64,000 bases of DNA from Stenopsyche tienmushanensis (Eukaryota > Arthropoda > Insecta > Trichoptera > Stenopsychidae): the NCBI GenBank assembly GCA_008973525.1, contig WACJ01000258.1, forward strand, positions 372,001-436,000, written 5' to 3'. The position numbers and the translations under genes are program-made. Every line of letters begins with the position of its first letter. Positions within the stretch are counted from its first letter, which is position 1. Shown piece after piece: positions 34,891 to 47,274 of this stretch. The notes beneath the pieces were generated by a model. The model was not told the DNA's origin, ran no database searches, and worked only from the letters and a program-made list of their open reading frames with translations.

Positions 34891-37312
34891 CTGCGTTCAT
34901 GAACGAATCTCCGCATGGACACTCCGAAGTTGTTGAAAGCCTAATTTTTTTGACTTTTGACTTTTGGCATGCATATACATTTTTATGTATTTTCATAAAA
35001 TTTTCCATTTGATGGTGTTACGTCGATCTTTCATTGACTCCTAGAAGTCTCGTAATCTTGTCGTAACTGTACAATTGTAGTTTCTTCGACAGGAAAGCTC
35101 AACGGAGAACAAACAGCCGATAGATCCGTCGTAGCGTGAGGCTCCGCAATCAGCACAGCTCCGGCCGTCGACGATATTTATGACGTGATGTCGAAATTAA
35201 GGTCTCGTAAAGCGAAAATAAAACTCATTGATGTCTCCCAAAACATTTACCCTTTTCAGAAATAAAGTGGAATAGGAAACGATTACGAAATGATTTTAAA
35301 TTAAAAAAAAAAAACATTTTTCAGCAACGCCTAATAATTCCAAGTCACGACGAAAATTACAATTACGTTACAGCAGCATCTTGCAAATATATAAATTTGC
35401 AGACATACGATTATTATAGTAGTTTTTCATATCATAAATTCTAGGATAAAAGGATTTTTATCATCCCAGAAAATATTTGTGAAGCAATTTCAATTACTAT
35501 TTTTTTAAGAAATGATAGAAATCTTGTGTATCTTTGACTAGAATCTGAATTCAAGATCTTTATGATAGGCCCAATATCTGTCTTCTATCATCAAACATCG
35601 GAAAAAATATTCTGGACTTGTTTTACAATACTATTTGGCAAAATAAAAGACTTTGGACACCAATTTCGTTCAGATATTGCATGGTGTTTAGGCAATAAAT
35701 TTGATACAAACGACGTGGATCATGCTTTAAATGTTCTCACAATTTCAATATGTATTTGCGTAATAGAATATACCTCAGCTATCCGTGTGGATTATTTAAA
35801 CTAATACGTCAAGCATAATATTCCAAGAAATTAACAGAGATATCATAAGCCTTAATGAAATATTCATGGCATTGCATTAGTCTCAAATGCCTTCCACAGT
35901 AATAAAAATCATTCCAGTCGGTAATTTAACGACGGGAAGGAAGAATTCAATGGGTTTTGCTATTTTGATGAAAATCGTATAAAACAAGACGCATCCCAGG
36001 GAACATTCTCGACCGGTTTTATTTCGTGTCCTAGGTCATAAAAATAGGATCATCCGGTCATTTGAGTGTACTTCGCGATCTTATTTAACAGTGTTACATT
36101 GTCGTCCGCCGCAGTAAAAATATTTTTAACTTGGATACAAAAAAGAGTGCAATTTTGGCCGAACAATGTACTCCTATGTAGTCAACCAAACAAAAATGAA
36201 CCATTATAGTCGATTTGCAATGGTAGGCGGAATGAGTCGAGCGTACCGGTTGGTGGGTCATTTTTTCCTGTTCCATTCTCATAGTCTCTTCTGCATGAGA
36301 TCCTTTATCGATAAACAATAGCTTTCCCATCTGTGAGAATTTAACTGCTAGACATGATACATTCGAGATAAAGCCTGAATGGGTACGCCAACTAGACGAA
36401 AAATAATGTTCATGGACCATTTCAAAAAGTTGGATGTGCAACCATAAATTTACTTTTATATTGATGAAAATATTTTTTTATTTATAATAAAAATCCAGGA
36501 TTTAGCCCACCATACCAACATTTATACAACTTGTTGTTCTTTATTGACCTAAACAATAATTTCTAATTCTTTCCTGAAATATGTGGTCATGCTCGATGTA
36601 GGTGGATCCTTCTAACTTAAGTTTTCAGAAGCAACTTTAACCACTGATAGATATTAACACTCCTTGTAAAGATCATTAATCATTTTTGATACTTCAGTCT
36701 AGTTTCAGCATAAAATACCCCAATACCCCTATTATTAATTATATGTTTTTTTAAATATTCTTTCATAAATAAATAAATCAAATCTAAACCACATTTTACG
36801 AGCATATAATCAATGGGCGGTATACGCTAACGTCGAAATCAATCAACCTTTGAGAGATTTCCTCATTACTAATAGGCAATCAACCGTATATCCATTGCGT
36901 AGTTCTTTTCAACAGGTAAAAATTACGCTTTAAATTTCAATTAAACTCATCAACGATGGATTATAAAACTGTTTGAATTCATCATATAATATATTTTTGT
37001 ATGGAATTTTCGCCATGGCTGAAGCTGCACTGTTATGCAAATTATCCATGATTGTTTATACTAGGTCGAATAAATTAAAGTCGATACATGCACTAATGGA
37101 ATCTAATTGGTGAATAAGCACACTGCATGTGACAAACGTGCTACTTGCATACATTCGAGGAAAATTTGCTTTAAAAATATTCAGCGCTTAAATTGCAATA
37201 CAAATTTGAAAATTCCATACATACTTCGATTCATGAAAATATTCAAATTTTAGCTTTTGGAACTATTATTATATTATTCGGGTATTCGAATATTTTCTAT
37301 ATAAAGGGTGTT
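34891..37312. other. No gene recognised (about 2.4 kb)
   Basis: 35030-35230 is CpG-richer (GCACAGCTCCGGCCGTCGAC). Frames of 80 codons (35562-35804, +) and 115 codons (36094-36441, -) have no recognisable motif, transcription signal or splice context. The rest is AT-rich. Confidence 0.35.
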
Positions 37313-37460
37313 TGGCACATGGACCGACACAATTTTTTAGGGGGTTAGAGGGTCTTTTACTAGGTTTCACACATAGGCCCTATGTGTCAAAGTTGTCAAA
37401 ATAATTTTTTGTTCAACATTTTGAAAAAATACCTACAATTTCACCATTAAATCGCCATAT
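37313..37460 (+). repeat. Possible transposon terminus (weak)
   Basis: AGGGTGTTTGGCACATGGAC followed by GACACAATTTTTTAGGGGGT has the look of a short terminal repeat of an insect DNA element. No inverted partner was found in the window, so this is only a suspicion. Confidence 0.2.
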
Positions 37461-37622
37461 ATATTTTTGATCTAAATAAATCATTATTTTATGCAATTAG
37501 TATGAAAAAAATTACTTCTGAGCTTCCAAAGTCATATAACGAATCTAAATTTTAAACTATTTTGAACTTAGTTTAGTTTTAATTTTTTTTCTAGTTTATA
37601 CCCTTTCAGACGATTTGCTATA

Positions 37623-38127
37623 CAGGGCTGTAACAAGGGCGCAGCTGGACATGGGGCGCAAAACGCACCCAACCCGGTCGAGAGTTGCACATGGTTTTTA
37701 TTTTACATCAACCAACACTGATTGGTTCTGTCCATTTTTATAATATATACTAGGTTGTCTAATCCCTGTTTTCTTCGTTATCGCTATGTTCAAGTATGGC
37801 ATCCGATCACGAGGCGCTCATTCGTCATATCAGCGGTCCAAAAGGCGGACCGATTGAGCATACAAAGCTTATGGCCATTCCGTCCTCTTTTAGGACTTTT
37901 TGCGGCATTTTCTATGATCTGTACGTTCACGGAAGCAACGTAGCATCTAAACACTTTCTATCATAGTATTTTTTACAACAGTAACCGCTATCTATACTTT
38001 AAGTCGGGTACTTTTGGGACTATCTTTGTATATTATTATAAAACATACATTATAATAGCTTTAATTCATTTTTAAAAAATAAGTTAGATACTTGCCACGG
38101 GCGCTTCTTACCCTAGTTACGACTCTG
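37623..38127 (+). mobile_element. hAT-A non-autonomous element, reference copy with target-site duplication
   Basis: Starts CAGGGCTGTAACAAGGGCGC and ends with the inverted CCTAGTTACGACTCTG. The flanking 8 bp are TTGCTATA (37615-37622) and ATGCTATA (38128-38135), a 7/8 match, as expected for the 8-bp duplications made by hAT transposases. The 505-bp body has no transposase: it includes AACCCGGTCGAGAGTTGCAC, the hairpin region CGGTCCAAAAGGCGGACCG, ACGGAAGCAACGTAGCATCT, GGGTACTTTTGGGACTATC and GCCACGGGCGCTTCTTACCC. It serves as reference for fragments at 3462, 4000, 11312, 23070, 23690, 34680, 41385 and 56715. Confidence 0.85.
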
Positions 38128-38287
38128 ATGCTATATGTCATACAAATCATTTAAAAAGTCGTTAAACTTGAAAAAATACCAGTTTGCCAGGGTCAGAAGC
38201 CGGGTAAGAAAATAGTTTTTTATTTTAGGCACCTCTATCATGTAAATTAATTATTTTGGCGGTCCTATTCCGTAGCTCATGCAGTCT

Positions 38288-38408
38288 CCTGACACCACTG
38301 ATTTTTTTTGTCTAGAGACGTGCCCTATTGCATGAATCGCACGATTTCCAGACCTGACACCACTGGAATTCTTTGTTTAGGGACGTGCCCTATTAAGTGA
38401 CTCGCGCT
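38288..38408. repeat. Two-unit tandem repeat, period 65 bp
   Basis: Unit 1 starts CCTGACACCACTGATTTTTT (38288) and holds GAGACGTGCCCTATT; unit 2 starts CCTGACACCACTGGAATTCT (38353) and holds GGGACGTGCCCTATT. It lies 160 bp right of the hAT-A reference copy and belongs to no family recognised here. Confidence 0.75.
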
Positions 38409-38569
38409 CAACTAGTTTGAAAATAAAAATTCATCCTAGATTTCAAATAAATTATATTTGCTTGAATTTATTACGAATGAATTTTCTAAATTATTTAACA
38501 AAAAAATCGAATAATAAACGATTAATTTTATAAAAATTGGAATTCACAAATAGTAAGAAAAGGGCAAAT

Positions 38570-38672
38570 ATATTACTTTAATGAGATATGATTGAAATAT
38601 TGCAACTTTCAAAGAATTGCAATATTAATTACGTAAAATATTTATTATAGACATCTCTAACATAGTTTGAGT
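38570..38672 (+). repeat. R8 interspersed repeat, copy 3
   Basis: Matches the right half of copies at 391 and 26881: ATTGCAACTTTCAAAGAATT, GCAATATTAATTACGTAA, TTTATTATAGACATCTCTAA then CATAGTTTGAGTCTT. Confidence 0.5.
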
Positions 38673-40009
38673 CTTGTTTTTTTTTAATTCCCGTACTAAA
38701 AGGCATCAAGAATGGTTGAAATTTTAAACTGAAACAGTGACTGAACATGAAAACACAAAGATCTATCGAGGTCGCATTTTTTAGTGTCAAGAGAGTCTTC
38801 AGTAATATAATTTATTTGGGAGATAAAATTTAGGAAATACGTCATTAAAGTTACGACGTTTCATTTTATTACGCGTTTTGGTATAATAAGTCTTCTATAA
38901 AACCTCTGTATACGATATTGCTCAAGTTTTTTACATAAAAACATGACTTAAATTGGACAAGTGTACCATAATTTCTTTAGCAAATCGCTTTATAAAAATC
39001 TTCGTATTGTTGAAATATTATATTTTTATATAAAGTGGGATTTGATACATGCTGGCATCAATTACTTTTTGCGTTTATTTTCAATTTTCTCTTTAGTTAG
39101 CGTCGTTGAACCTCGCAGTTCGTCACTGCGGCCCCTTTTATACATCCTCTTCCGCGTATTCCACCCCCTTTTATCCATAAAAAAAAATCATGTGCGATGT
39201 GGAGAATTTCGCCGACGGCCCCATCTATCTTCTTTCGTATAGTTAACCGCGGATATATTATGAAAATTTCATATGTGGAACGCAAATGTTAAACTTACAA
39301 CGTATAAAGTGGAAAGCGGCTTACTTCCTGGCGCTCCAGGATGAAAGCCCCCGCCGTCCCAGGAGTACTGTTTTATTTTATGATCGGAGTAAATCATCGC
39401 ATCAACCATTTACCATAATCTGGAAGTGTTCTGCTTTATGCAGACCGCGGAAGACGACCTCCGCGCTTCTTCGTCTCTCATTATGAACATTGTGAGCTCG
39501 TCGTAAAACCTTCAAACAATCAAACGGCAGAACACGAATTTCAAAGAGGTCCAACATTAACGAGCAATCTGCACGAATGTCCAAGCTGACGCGCGTCAAC
39601 TTCTATAAAGTCTCCGGCTGAATAAACATAAATTAATCTATTGTTGGCACTGGACGATCTGCTTCTGCACCTATAAATTATGGCGAACTGTGACAATAAT
39701 AAAATTTAACAACGATCTACTTGCTTAAATACCAGAATTTATTACACTTTCAGCCCTATAAATACGAACATAAAAAATATGAGCTTCAACACGAACATAA
39801 ATGTTGCATTTCGCTATAAAAATGATATAACCGCTTAAATTTTCAAAGTATATTTTAAAGTCAAACCATTGATTGGATTGAAATCGTTTGAACTCATGAT
39901 TGATATTTCCTCTCAGAACCAGTGATGTTAATTGAAATCGCGTGTTTTTAGTTTTAATGACAAGCGTGGAAGTCTCTGTATTACGCAGTGAGACCGGAAA
40001 ATATGTTTA

Positions 40010-40029
40010 ATGATGATGATGATGATGAT
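40010..40029. repeat. (ATG)n microsatellite
   Basis: About seven uninterrupted ATG/GAT units in otherwise unremarkable sequence. Confidence 0.85.
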
Positions 40030-40219
40030 CAAGAAAACGTTCACTTGCTTCAAGACGTATTTATTGCACATGCTGTATTATAATTAATCGTGCTTTTTTC
40101 ACTAAAATATATGCAATTTCTACACATTTATTTTTAAAAAAAGACAATTAATCAAAATACAAGGATTGATTGAAAATACGAATTTTCCCATAATAATTTG
40201 TATGATATACAATTTAACT

Positions 40220-40252
40220 ACGCCCACGCGTATAATTTATATACGTAGGCGT
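40220..40252. repeat. Imperfect 16-bp hairpin
   Basis: Left arm ACGCCCACGCGTATAA, one-base centre, right arm TTATATACGTAGGCGT; 14 of 16 positions pair. No transposon ends or transcription unit around it were recognised. Confidence 0.6.
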
Positions 40253-40767
40253 TGAGAAATGCAACACTGTCCATTTGCTAATATGTAAAGTTCGGTTGTT
40301 GAGTGAGAAGGGTTGAGTAGAATACGTTTACACTTAATTTATCAAAAGGAATTGAGGGTGGTTTATATGAGAATTATGTTAAGGGAAATAGATATATTTA
40401 GCAAGTAGTTTGGATAACAAAAGAGCATAGAAATCTTCTATTATATATCCATAGTGAGATTCAAATGATTATAAATTGCATTGCAATTAATACCTAATTG
40501 GATAAATTTCTTAAAACTTCCAATAACATTTCTTCCAATAAAATTTCTGCATGTTATCTTTTGATGTGTGTGTGAATTGTGAAAGAAGATCTCAAAATTT
40601 TAAAGTCATAGCGACAAAATTACAACAAAAATATACAACTTTATCATTCTTAAAATGAAACTTCAGGCAAATTTACCTGAACGTCACAAAAATTGAAACG
40701 CCAAGCGGCAATTCATCGCACTCATCATAGATATGCTACGCGAATGCGCCGTAACACTACTACAATG

Positions 40768-41005
40768 TTTCATTATAAATATGAACAAACACACAAACAT
40801 TGACTTTTATATATAAGATCTACTCTAAATTGATTATATTATGCTTATATTATTTGAAAAAATGTAAACAATAGGTTGACACAGTTTTATCGCAATCAGA
40901 TGAACGGTATGGAAGCGCATTGAATACGGACAAACAAACATTCGTTTTTTTATATTGGACTATGTTATAACAATAAGTGAACGAAGTTTTATTGGAGTAT
41001 GAATC
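40768..41005 (-). mobile_element. Helitron-like element, truncated at both ends
   Basis: On the minus strand: a shortened outer head ending in AACTTCGTTCACTTATTG, then AATATAAAAAAACGAATG, TTTGTTTGTCCGTATTCAAT, GCTTCCATACCGTTCATC, and a third restart TATATATAAAAGTCAATGT. It shares that third start and the AGTAGATCTTATATATAAAA region with the copy at 1-364, so the two belong to the same subfamily. Neither TC nor CTAG end is intact. Confidence 0.65.
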
Positions 41006-41384
41006 TATGGAGATTATTGAATAAATAAATATATAATTACATTTTTCATTTGTACAGATATTTTAAATCGAGTGAATTTTTCAACTGACATCATGATAAT
41101 CTTTTGCAAAAATCTGCTTTCTTTACTGTTTAATAGTCGAATTTCAGAGGTGCTCTTAGAATGTTAATTAATGTTCGTTCTTTTTCGGATCATGTATAAC
41201 CGGAGGGTGGATGGAGGTGGATAGGTGTCGAACAAAAATACTCTCTTCTCTAGGTAATCTTTTATTAAGAACGAGAGAGAAAGATTTGGCTGCGAAAAGG
41301 ACGTCATCCCGCAGTCAAGGCCAACCGCCGACTCTTCCTCGACTCCCGCCTTTTGCCCAACCGGTAACGATGCGTGGTAAGTTA
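41006..41384. other. No gene recognised
   Basis: A 75-codon frame at 41211-41438 (AKRTSSRSQGQPPTLPRLPP) has no known family, and its 3' end runs into the hAT-A copy. Confidence 0.35.
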
Positions 41385-41841
41385 ATTAATACTATTTTAT
41401 TGCGATATATTAAATTGTCCCAAAAGTACCCGACTTAACGTATAGATGGCGGTTACTGTTTTAAAAAAAATACTATGATAGAAATGGTCTAGATGCTACG
41501 CTGCTTCCGTAACTATACAGATAATAGAAAATGCCGCAAAAATCCCTAAAAGATAACAGAGTGGGCACAGGGTTTGTATGTCCAATCGGTCCGCTTTTCG
41601 AATCGCTGATATTACGAATGAGCGCCTCGTGATCGGATGTCATACATGTTATACACGTCTACAAAACGATTAAAACTCTTATGAAACGAATTTTTCCGAA
41701 TAAGTAAGAAGTAAAGAGGGATTATACATCTTAGTATATATTATAAAAATGAACAGAGTCATGTAAAATGGTAAAATAAAAACCATGTGCAACTCTCAAC
41801 CGGGTCGGTATACTGCGTTTTACGCCGTTATTACGACACTG
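41385..41841 (-). mobile_element. hAT-A non-autonomous element, one end intact
   Basis: The minus-strand start at 41841 is CAGTGTCGTAATAACGGCG, then GACCCGGTTGAGAGTTGCAC, GAAAAGCGGACCGATTGG, GGAAGCAGCGTAGCATCTAG and GTCGGGTACTTTTGGGAC. The tail with GCCACGGGCGC is missing at the left. The mariner remnant starts 48 bp to the right. Confidence 0.75.
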
Positions 41842-41889
41842 TGCGTCCATATGAAGTCTATAGAATTGTAGCAAGCCTATTTTGTTATA

Positions 41890-42640
41890 TTAGGTTGTCT
41901 CATAAGTTTCTTTCGCAAATGAACACAGATCTAGTCATAGCCATGGTTGAAGAAAGCCCGTGATATACTATTCGCGAAATAGCTAACAATTTAGAAATTC
42001 AAATCATCTGACAAAATTACTTAGCTACATCAATCGTTCAGATGTGTGGCTTCCTCATGAACTGACTGACTCAAATAAACTTCAGCGTATTTCAACATGC
42101 GATCTTCTTCTCCAACGACATAATAGCCAACCTTTTCTGAAGAGACTTATCACTGAAGATGAAAGTTGGATACTCTATGAGAATATCCAACGTAAACGGT
42201 CTTGGACCAAGGGTACAGAAGCTTTAACTGTAGCTAAACCTGGCCTACATCCAAAAAAGTGTTGCTATGCATTTGATGGGATTTGAAGAGGGGTAGTTTA
42301 GTATTAGCTACTTCAGCAAGGTGAACCAATCAATTCAATAAAATATTGTTTCGAACTAGACAATCCTAATGATGCAATTGCCAGAAAACGGCCAGAATTA
42401 GCGAACAGACGAGGCGTTGTTTTTCATCACGATAACGCCTTGATCAATATTTTGCCAACAAACCTGGGAAATTTTGGACAAGGAGGCATTATGAGGCTTC
42501 CGGAGAGATGGAGAAAGGTATTAGAACAGTAGATTGGATCATGTATTATTCAATAAATTTTGATATAATACAAATTATTGTTTATTTTTTAAATGAAAAC
42601 AAATTTTCCTAGAATCTAAGAAGTTTCACTTATTATTTCT
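41890..42640 (+). pseudogene. Mariner transposase pseudogene with 5' TIR
   Basis: TA then TTAGGTTGTCTCATAAGTTT, a mariner left end. Mariner transposase is a DD34D enzyme that cuts out and reinserts the element at TA. In frame pieces read VEESP then REIANNLEIQ (about 41950-42003), YINRSDVWLPHELTDSNKL, FLKRLITEDESWILYEN (first catalytic D region, about 42130-42185), RKRSWTKG, TVAKPGLHPKK, then after disruption QQGEPINSIKYCFEL, RKRPELANRRGVVFHHDNA (second D region, about 42390-42440), and finally GIMRLPERWRKVLEQ. The segment carrying the third D is deleted. There are also stops and a loss in the CxWWD block. The right TIR is not clearly recognisable. Confidence 0.85.
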
Positions 42641-43700
42641 TCATAATCGCAAAAGAATTTAGTCGTATTTATTGCAATTTTTAGTACATGTTTTGACTAC
42701 GGTTCAAATCATCAACATCAAAGTCGAAACTTTAATTTCAGGCAGTGCAGTTGCGTGCATTGCAAAGTGCATTGTTTGCATTGTATAGACTTGTTGGGTT
42801 ATATTCGGCACGTCCGTTTAAGTCTTGGAATTAAAATTGAAACTTTACGATGTATTGAATAAAAGACCATCATTGAAGAAGTTGATTGCCGCTAACGGTC
42901 CAGAGCTGCACTTGCGAGAGCTGCACAGAAGTGCATAAAGGCCGCTCTCATATTGCATAGCTCGTGCGTCATTGTGTGGGCCACAACGAGCCAACAAAAC
43001 GCCTTACGTCATGGCCTCATGAATGGGTCACGATGTTTTATTGTCTTTACCAGGCAGACAAAATCTGTCCAACCTGCTTTAACATCCGGTAGCGCTCAAC
43101 TGTCTATTGGACACTAAAAAACTCGTAAAGCCGAGCTTCGATTCGGTCATATGACACGCATCAATGGTAGCCAAATAAAAAAGCACTAAAAATACGTACT
43201 TGGACGGCGGGCGGGCCTCGACTATGACGGAAAGATACACGCAAATAAAAAATATATACACGCAAAAGAAATTCGTCCCTGCGAAATTTGGACTTAAAAC
43301 GCTCGCAACGAGCGTCGAGATACAGCCTTCGGGCGGGCTAAAAACAAATGTTCCGGACGGCACGAAAACAGCCCCCCATTCATGAATGGGAGCTTAAGAT
43401 CTGCGAAACAGGAGCGTGGGAGTTATTTTAGTGGTAGGTTTTCTCAGAATCCAAATTGGATGCAAAATTCATAAGCGTCCTCAATGATATACGTATACAA
43501 TGGCGTCCATTGTCAAATAATTCCATACGAACAAAAGCCAACGAATACTAGTTTGAATACAAGCTGAACAATATCAACAATCGTATTTTCATTTAAAATA
43601 GCGCCCTATGCAATTTTATATAAATGCTGAAATCGTACCTTTAATCCCAACGAACGCACATTAATCCATTAAAATGTGTTTCTTATGAATTTATGGAATA
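42641..43700. other. No gene recognised; CpG-richer block at 42770-43430
   Basis: The block includes GGACGGCGGGCGGGCCTCGA and GAGCGTCGAGATACAGCC. Frames of 61 and 94 codons overlap on opposite strands without motifs. No window repeat is present. Confidence 0.4.
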
Positions 43701-44158
43701 CAGTCGATCGTCCTATAACGGTGATATAGGGACCGCGGTATAAAAAAAACGCTGTAGAAAGTTAGGCACTCGTACAAAAATTGGGATTAAGTTTTTTTCA
43801 ATTGATATAGACGATTTTAAATAAATTAGCAATTTTATTATATTTTTGTATTTTAAATGACCTTTAACGTGTTTAATTTTAAATAAATAAATTCAATATA
43901 ATATAATTATAAAAAAAATACAATGGTTGAAAATCTCTGAAAATTTAAAACAGCGCATTAAAAAAACTTGTGGGTCGATTTACTTGACGATAAATGGTTC
44001 CACGCCTATAAAAGTACGGTCTTATTTCTGGAATGTTATCACCAAAAACGATTAGTGGCGTCAAGAGACAAAACATAATGGAGTGCTATAGGAGAAGACC
44101 GCCGCAAATGTTTAGGAAAAATACGGTATAGAAATGCGCTTTATAGCAGGCATGACTG
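43701..44158 (+). mobile_element. Tigger/pogo-type MITE with TA target site (458 bp)
   Basis: TA (43699-43700) then CAGTCGATCGTCCTATAACG; right end inverted, TTATAGCAGGCATGACTG then TA (44159-44160). The termini share CAGTC and CCTNCTATAA-like blocks. Next to the left end is GGGACCGCGGTATAAA and next to the right end ACGGTATAGAAATGCGC. The interior is AT-rich with no transposase. This is a separate subfamily from the CACTC and CACTTGGG elements. Confidence 0.7.
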
Positions 44159-44635
44159 TACAATAAAACAATTCTATTCTATCTAAAAATTATGGATATT
44201 TTTTTAAGTCATCTGTTGAAAGAACAATAGACACTGAATACAATTTAAAGAAACACTTCAATACCGTTTCCCATGGAAGAGAAATGCGCAGATTTGGATC
44301 TTATTCTGCGAAGATAAATGCAAGAAGATGCAGTACATAATATACCATAGCACATAATCTTTTTTTAACAGTCTATATTAGGTGTTTTATGCAAAAACAC
44401 GTTGATTTCACACAAAAATATCATATGATTACGAAAAAAATATCATCGGAGATGTTCACGAGAGTGCGCGTCAAGAGTCGACATAGGACCCATCAGAATA
44501 AAATCGATGTCGAATCAGATTCGACATAGGACTGGCAAAGGATTAAGAATTTCATTATTGTGTAATTATCGTGTAAAATAGACTCTAGTAAAACAATTCT
44601 GACATAAATATGTATTGTGTTTTTATTTATATTAG
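44159..44635. other. No feature recognised
   Basis: AT-rich. A pair of TCGACATAGGA words occurs near 44478 and 44521. Confidence 0.35.
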
Positions 44636-44822
44636 TTTTTTATAAACTTTTTTTATGCGATTTTTGATATATTCTATCACATTGATTTGAAGTTATGCGA
44701 TTTTTTAAAATAATGGAACCTATCCCTCAGTTTTCTATGTAGATCAAGTCTTTTTTTATGCGATTTATTCATATGCGACTCCTCGTGGAATATATCTATC
44801 GCATAAAAATAGACCTGTGTGT
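44636..44822 (+). mobile_element. Tigger/pogo MITE subfamily 2, 3' part
   Basis: Contains AAACTTTTTTTATGCGATTT, TTGAAGTTATGCG, TGGAACCTATCCCTCAGTTT, TTATGCGATTTATTCATATG, CGACTCCTCGTGGAAT and the end TCGCATAAAAATAGACCTGT. It matches 47930-48124. The left end is missing. Confidence 0.65.
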
Positions 44823-46374
44823 AAGTATAAAGTGTACTTTTGATATATATTGAATTGAAGAATTCGTATTAATATAACATGCATAAACATCGCCTTCGAT
44901 GATTATGTTATTTACATTATGGAATAATCTAATAAAGTCAATCGATAAATTTTAGCAATAATCATGTGATAAATATTTGTTGTCTAGAATAAATTTAATA
45001 TCAGAACGTGTAAATTATTTATAATTTGTTATCAAAATATATTAGAACGTTGGATGTATACACATACACCTAATGATTGCTATAATTCAAGTCATCAATT
45101 ATGAATCTGGAAGAGTTCTACTGAGGCTTTTAGCACTTCGAAATACATAAATGCTGATATCATGCCAAAATAATGTCGATATTTATTTAAGATATTTTGA
45201 GCCAAAATCATGACAATTCTAAAGGCTTTCAATAAAATATTCAATCTATTCATAGTTCACATAATGCCGAATGATTTCATGTCTTTTCTTTGAGTCCTCT
45301 TAAAGAGTACTTTGCTTAAACCGATTCGGCAATAAAGTGGATCAATAAAATCGCATTGAAAGAGAGCACACGTTGCAATACTTTTTATTGCTCGACTTAA
45401 ACGGCTTTTTATATTTTTATGACGACAGTCAACCCTCTTGCATGAAGGATAAAGTATCGGATTAATCCATAACCGACCCGTTTAAGCACCATAGAGGGTA
45501 GTGTAGGAAGTCCGAGGAACGATTACATCGCCCAAAAGTGGCAGGTCGACTGGACGCAATAATAGAGCGGATATCATTAAATACAGTGACCGACTGCTTT
45601 TGGAAATTCTTTCACAAACTATTTACAACGCTTTTGCTCTAATAAAACGCTCCTGGATAAAACGTAAAGTATTCTCCAAGTATTTTCAATTAGGGGAGCA
45701 ACAGTTCTGTCGTGACTTCAGTGCAGACGGTCAACTAAATAATAGAGCAATTAGGAATTGAGTAAGCGTAACAGTAATGTTCAAGCTAAAAATGAATATT
45801 TAGATATGAAAACTAGACTGTACAAATTTAATATCCATACAGCATAGTTTGCGTTCGACATTTTTTTATTCCTCAAAGCAAAGAAATCATAATAGGAACG
45901 CGGACATAAAAGACTTACAAAGAGATTTTTTTTCAACCCCGTCACCAGCAGACATATCTTATAAACTCCTAAATTTGTATAATACTGATTTTTAAATTTA
46001 TGGATGAATTTCTAAATATAAAAAAGACAGTTCAAGTGCTGAAGACACGCTTCACAGCAGGTGCCCTTTAATGGCCAAAGTTCGCTTTGGTGAACCGATC
46101 AAATGCTAAAAACGTACAAGTCTAAAAAATAGTACTAGAATTGTATATAAGTTGAAAGAAAATACATAAAACAACTCGCTTACAATTGAATAAAAATACA
46201 TTAAAATTAAAAAAATATATATGAATAAATACCTCAAGGGTGCGCTTAACGTTTCATCCCTTATTTTTGTTTTAGCAATCAAAATGCGACATTACCTGAA
46301 ACAAAAATACATCTCGTAAGAAAATTGCATACAATCTTTATATTTTATACAAAGTGCATTAATAATATTTATTA
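44823..46374. other. No feature recognised (1.5 kb)
   Basis: AT-rich throughout, with no frame above about 60 codons and no repeat from elsewhere in the window. Confidence 0.45.
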
Positions 46375-46664
46375 CTAGTAATATCCGGCATTGCTTTATT
46401 TACCTCGTTTCGCATAACAAACAATATTTATGCTTATGTTATTCCCGCAAGTATAAACAATAAATTGACAAAGTTTTATTGCAATCGGATGAACGGTATG
46501 GAAGCGCATTAAATACGTACAAACAAACATTGATTTTTATATATTAGAAAATCATGCCTATGTTACTCATGCAATCCTTGACAATAAGTGGACGAAGTTT
46601 TATCGCAATCTGATGAACGGTATGGCAGCGCATTACATACGAACAAAGATTTTTATATATTAGA
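46375..46664 (-). mobile_element. Helitron-like element, both ends, two heads (290 bp)
   Basis: On the minus strand it starts TCTAATATATAAAAATCTTT at 46664 and ends GCCGGATATTACTAG at 46375, followed by T. The outer head is 46549-46664 (116 bp) and the inner head restarts TCTAATATATAAAAATCAAT at 46548. The 3' part (GTTTGTTATGCG) matches the compact copy at 28916. Confidence 0.75.
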
Positions 46665-47274
46665 AGATAAATATATTCTAGACATTCTAAACATTGATTG
46701 TGTGATTTTGAATGGTAACTAAAAATCCTGCTCTTGATAAATTGCTATTTGACGCACATCTTATCTTGTATTGCACTCTGATCCGTTCTATATAAAAGCA
46801 AATAATTGCATTGCAGTTTCCAAATGCATCATTAGATAAACGCATCCGTATAAGAAATTTTTAAGAGCTTATTATCTAATTATTTGCGTTTATTATTTAT
46901 TGAATAATTGCAATTTGACCTGTGTATATTATCGATCGCCTTGAAGTTATATCTGCAAGAAGTATGATGATCATATATTAATTTCCATTTAAAAGTACAA
47001 TCGATTCGATTCAGATTTAACCCGTTTTTCTGAATGTGAAGAAGTCAATAAATACTGAAGTCATTAATAACGTCCGTTAGTTAATTAATTAAATTATTAT
47101 GTCTTAGAACAGCGAGTGGCCATGAGAATATTATGACCAGCTCAGACCAAAACTTATATTATAGTCTTCACCATATTTTTAAAGTAACGTGTTGCTCTTA
47201 AATTGAATTTTAACTGGTGAAAAAATAAAATCATTCTGACATAAAAATGATCTTAAATTTCATCAAATCATGTA
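46665..47274. other. No feature recognised
   Basis: AT-rich; no frame or repeat of note. Confidence 0.35.

Larger units (their letters stand above)
38673..40767. other. No gene recognised; CpG-richer block at 39100-39620
   Basis: The block includes CCGACGGCCCCATCTATC and CAGACCGCGGAAGACGACC, with frames of 62-93 codons on both strands and no known motif. No window repeat is found in it. A short (ATG)n tract and a hairpin are listed separately. Confidence 0.4.

Noticed and set aside
36094..36441. 115-codon minus-strand frame
   Set aside because: No known motif and no supporting signals; not reported as a gene.
44400..44570. Repeated TCGACATAGGA words
   Set aside because: Two short matches only; no larger unit.
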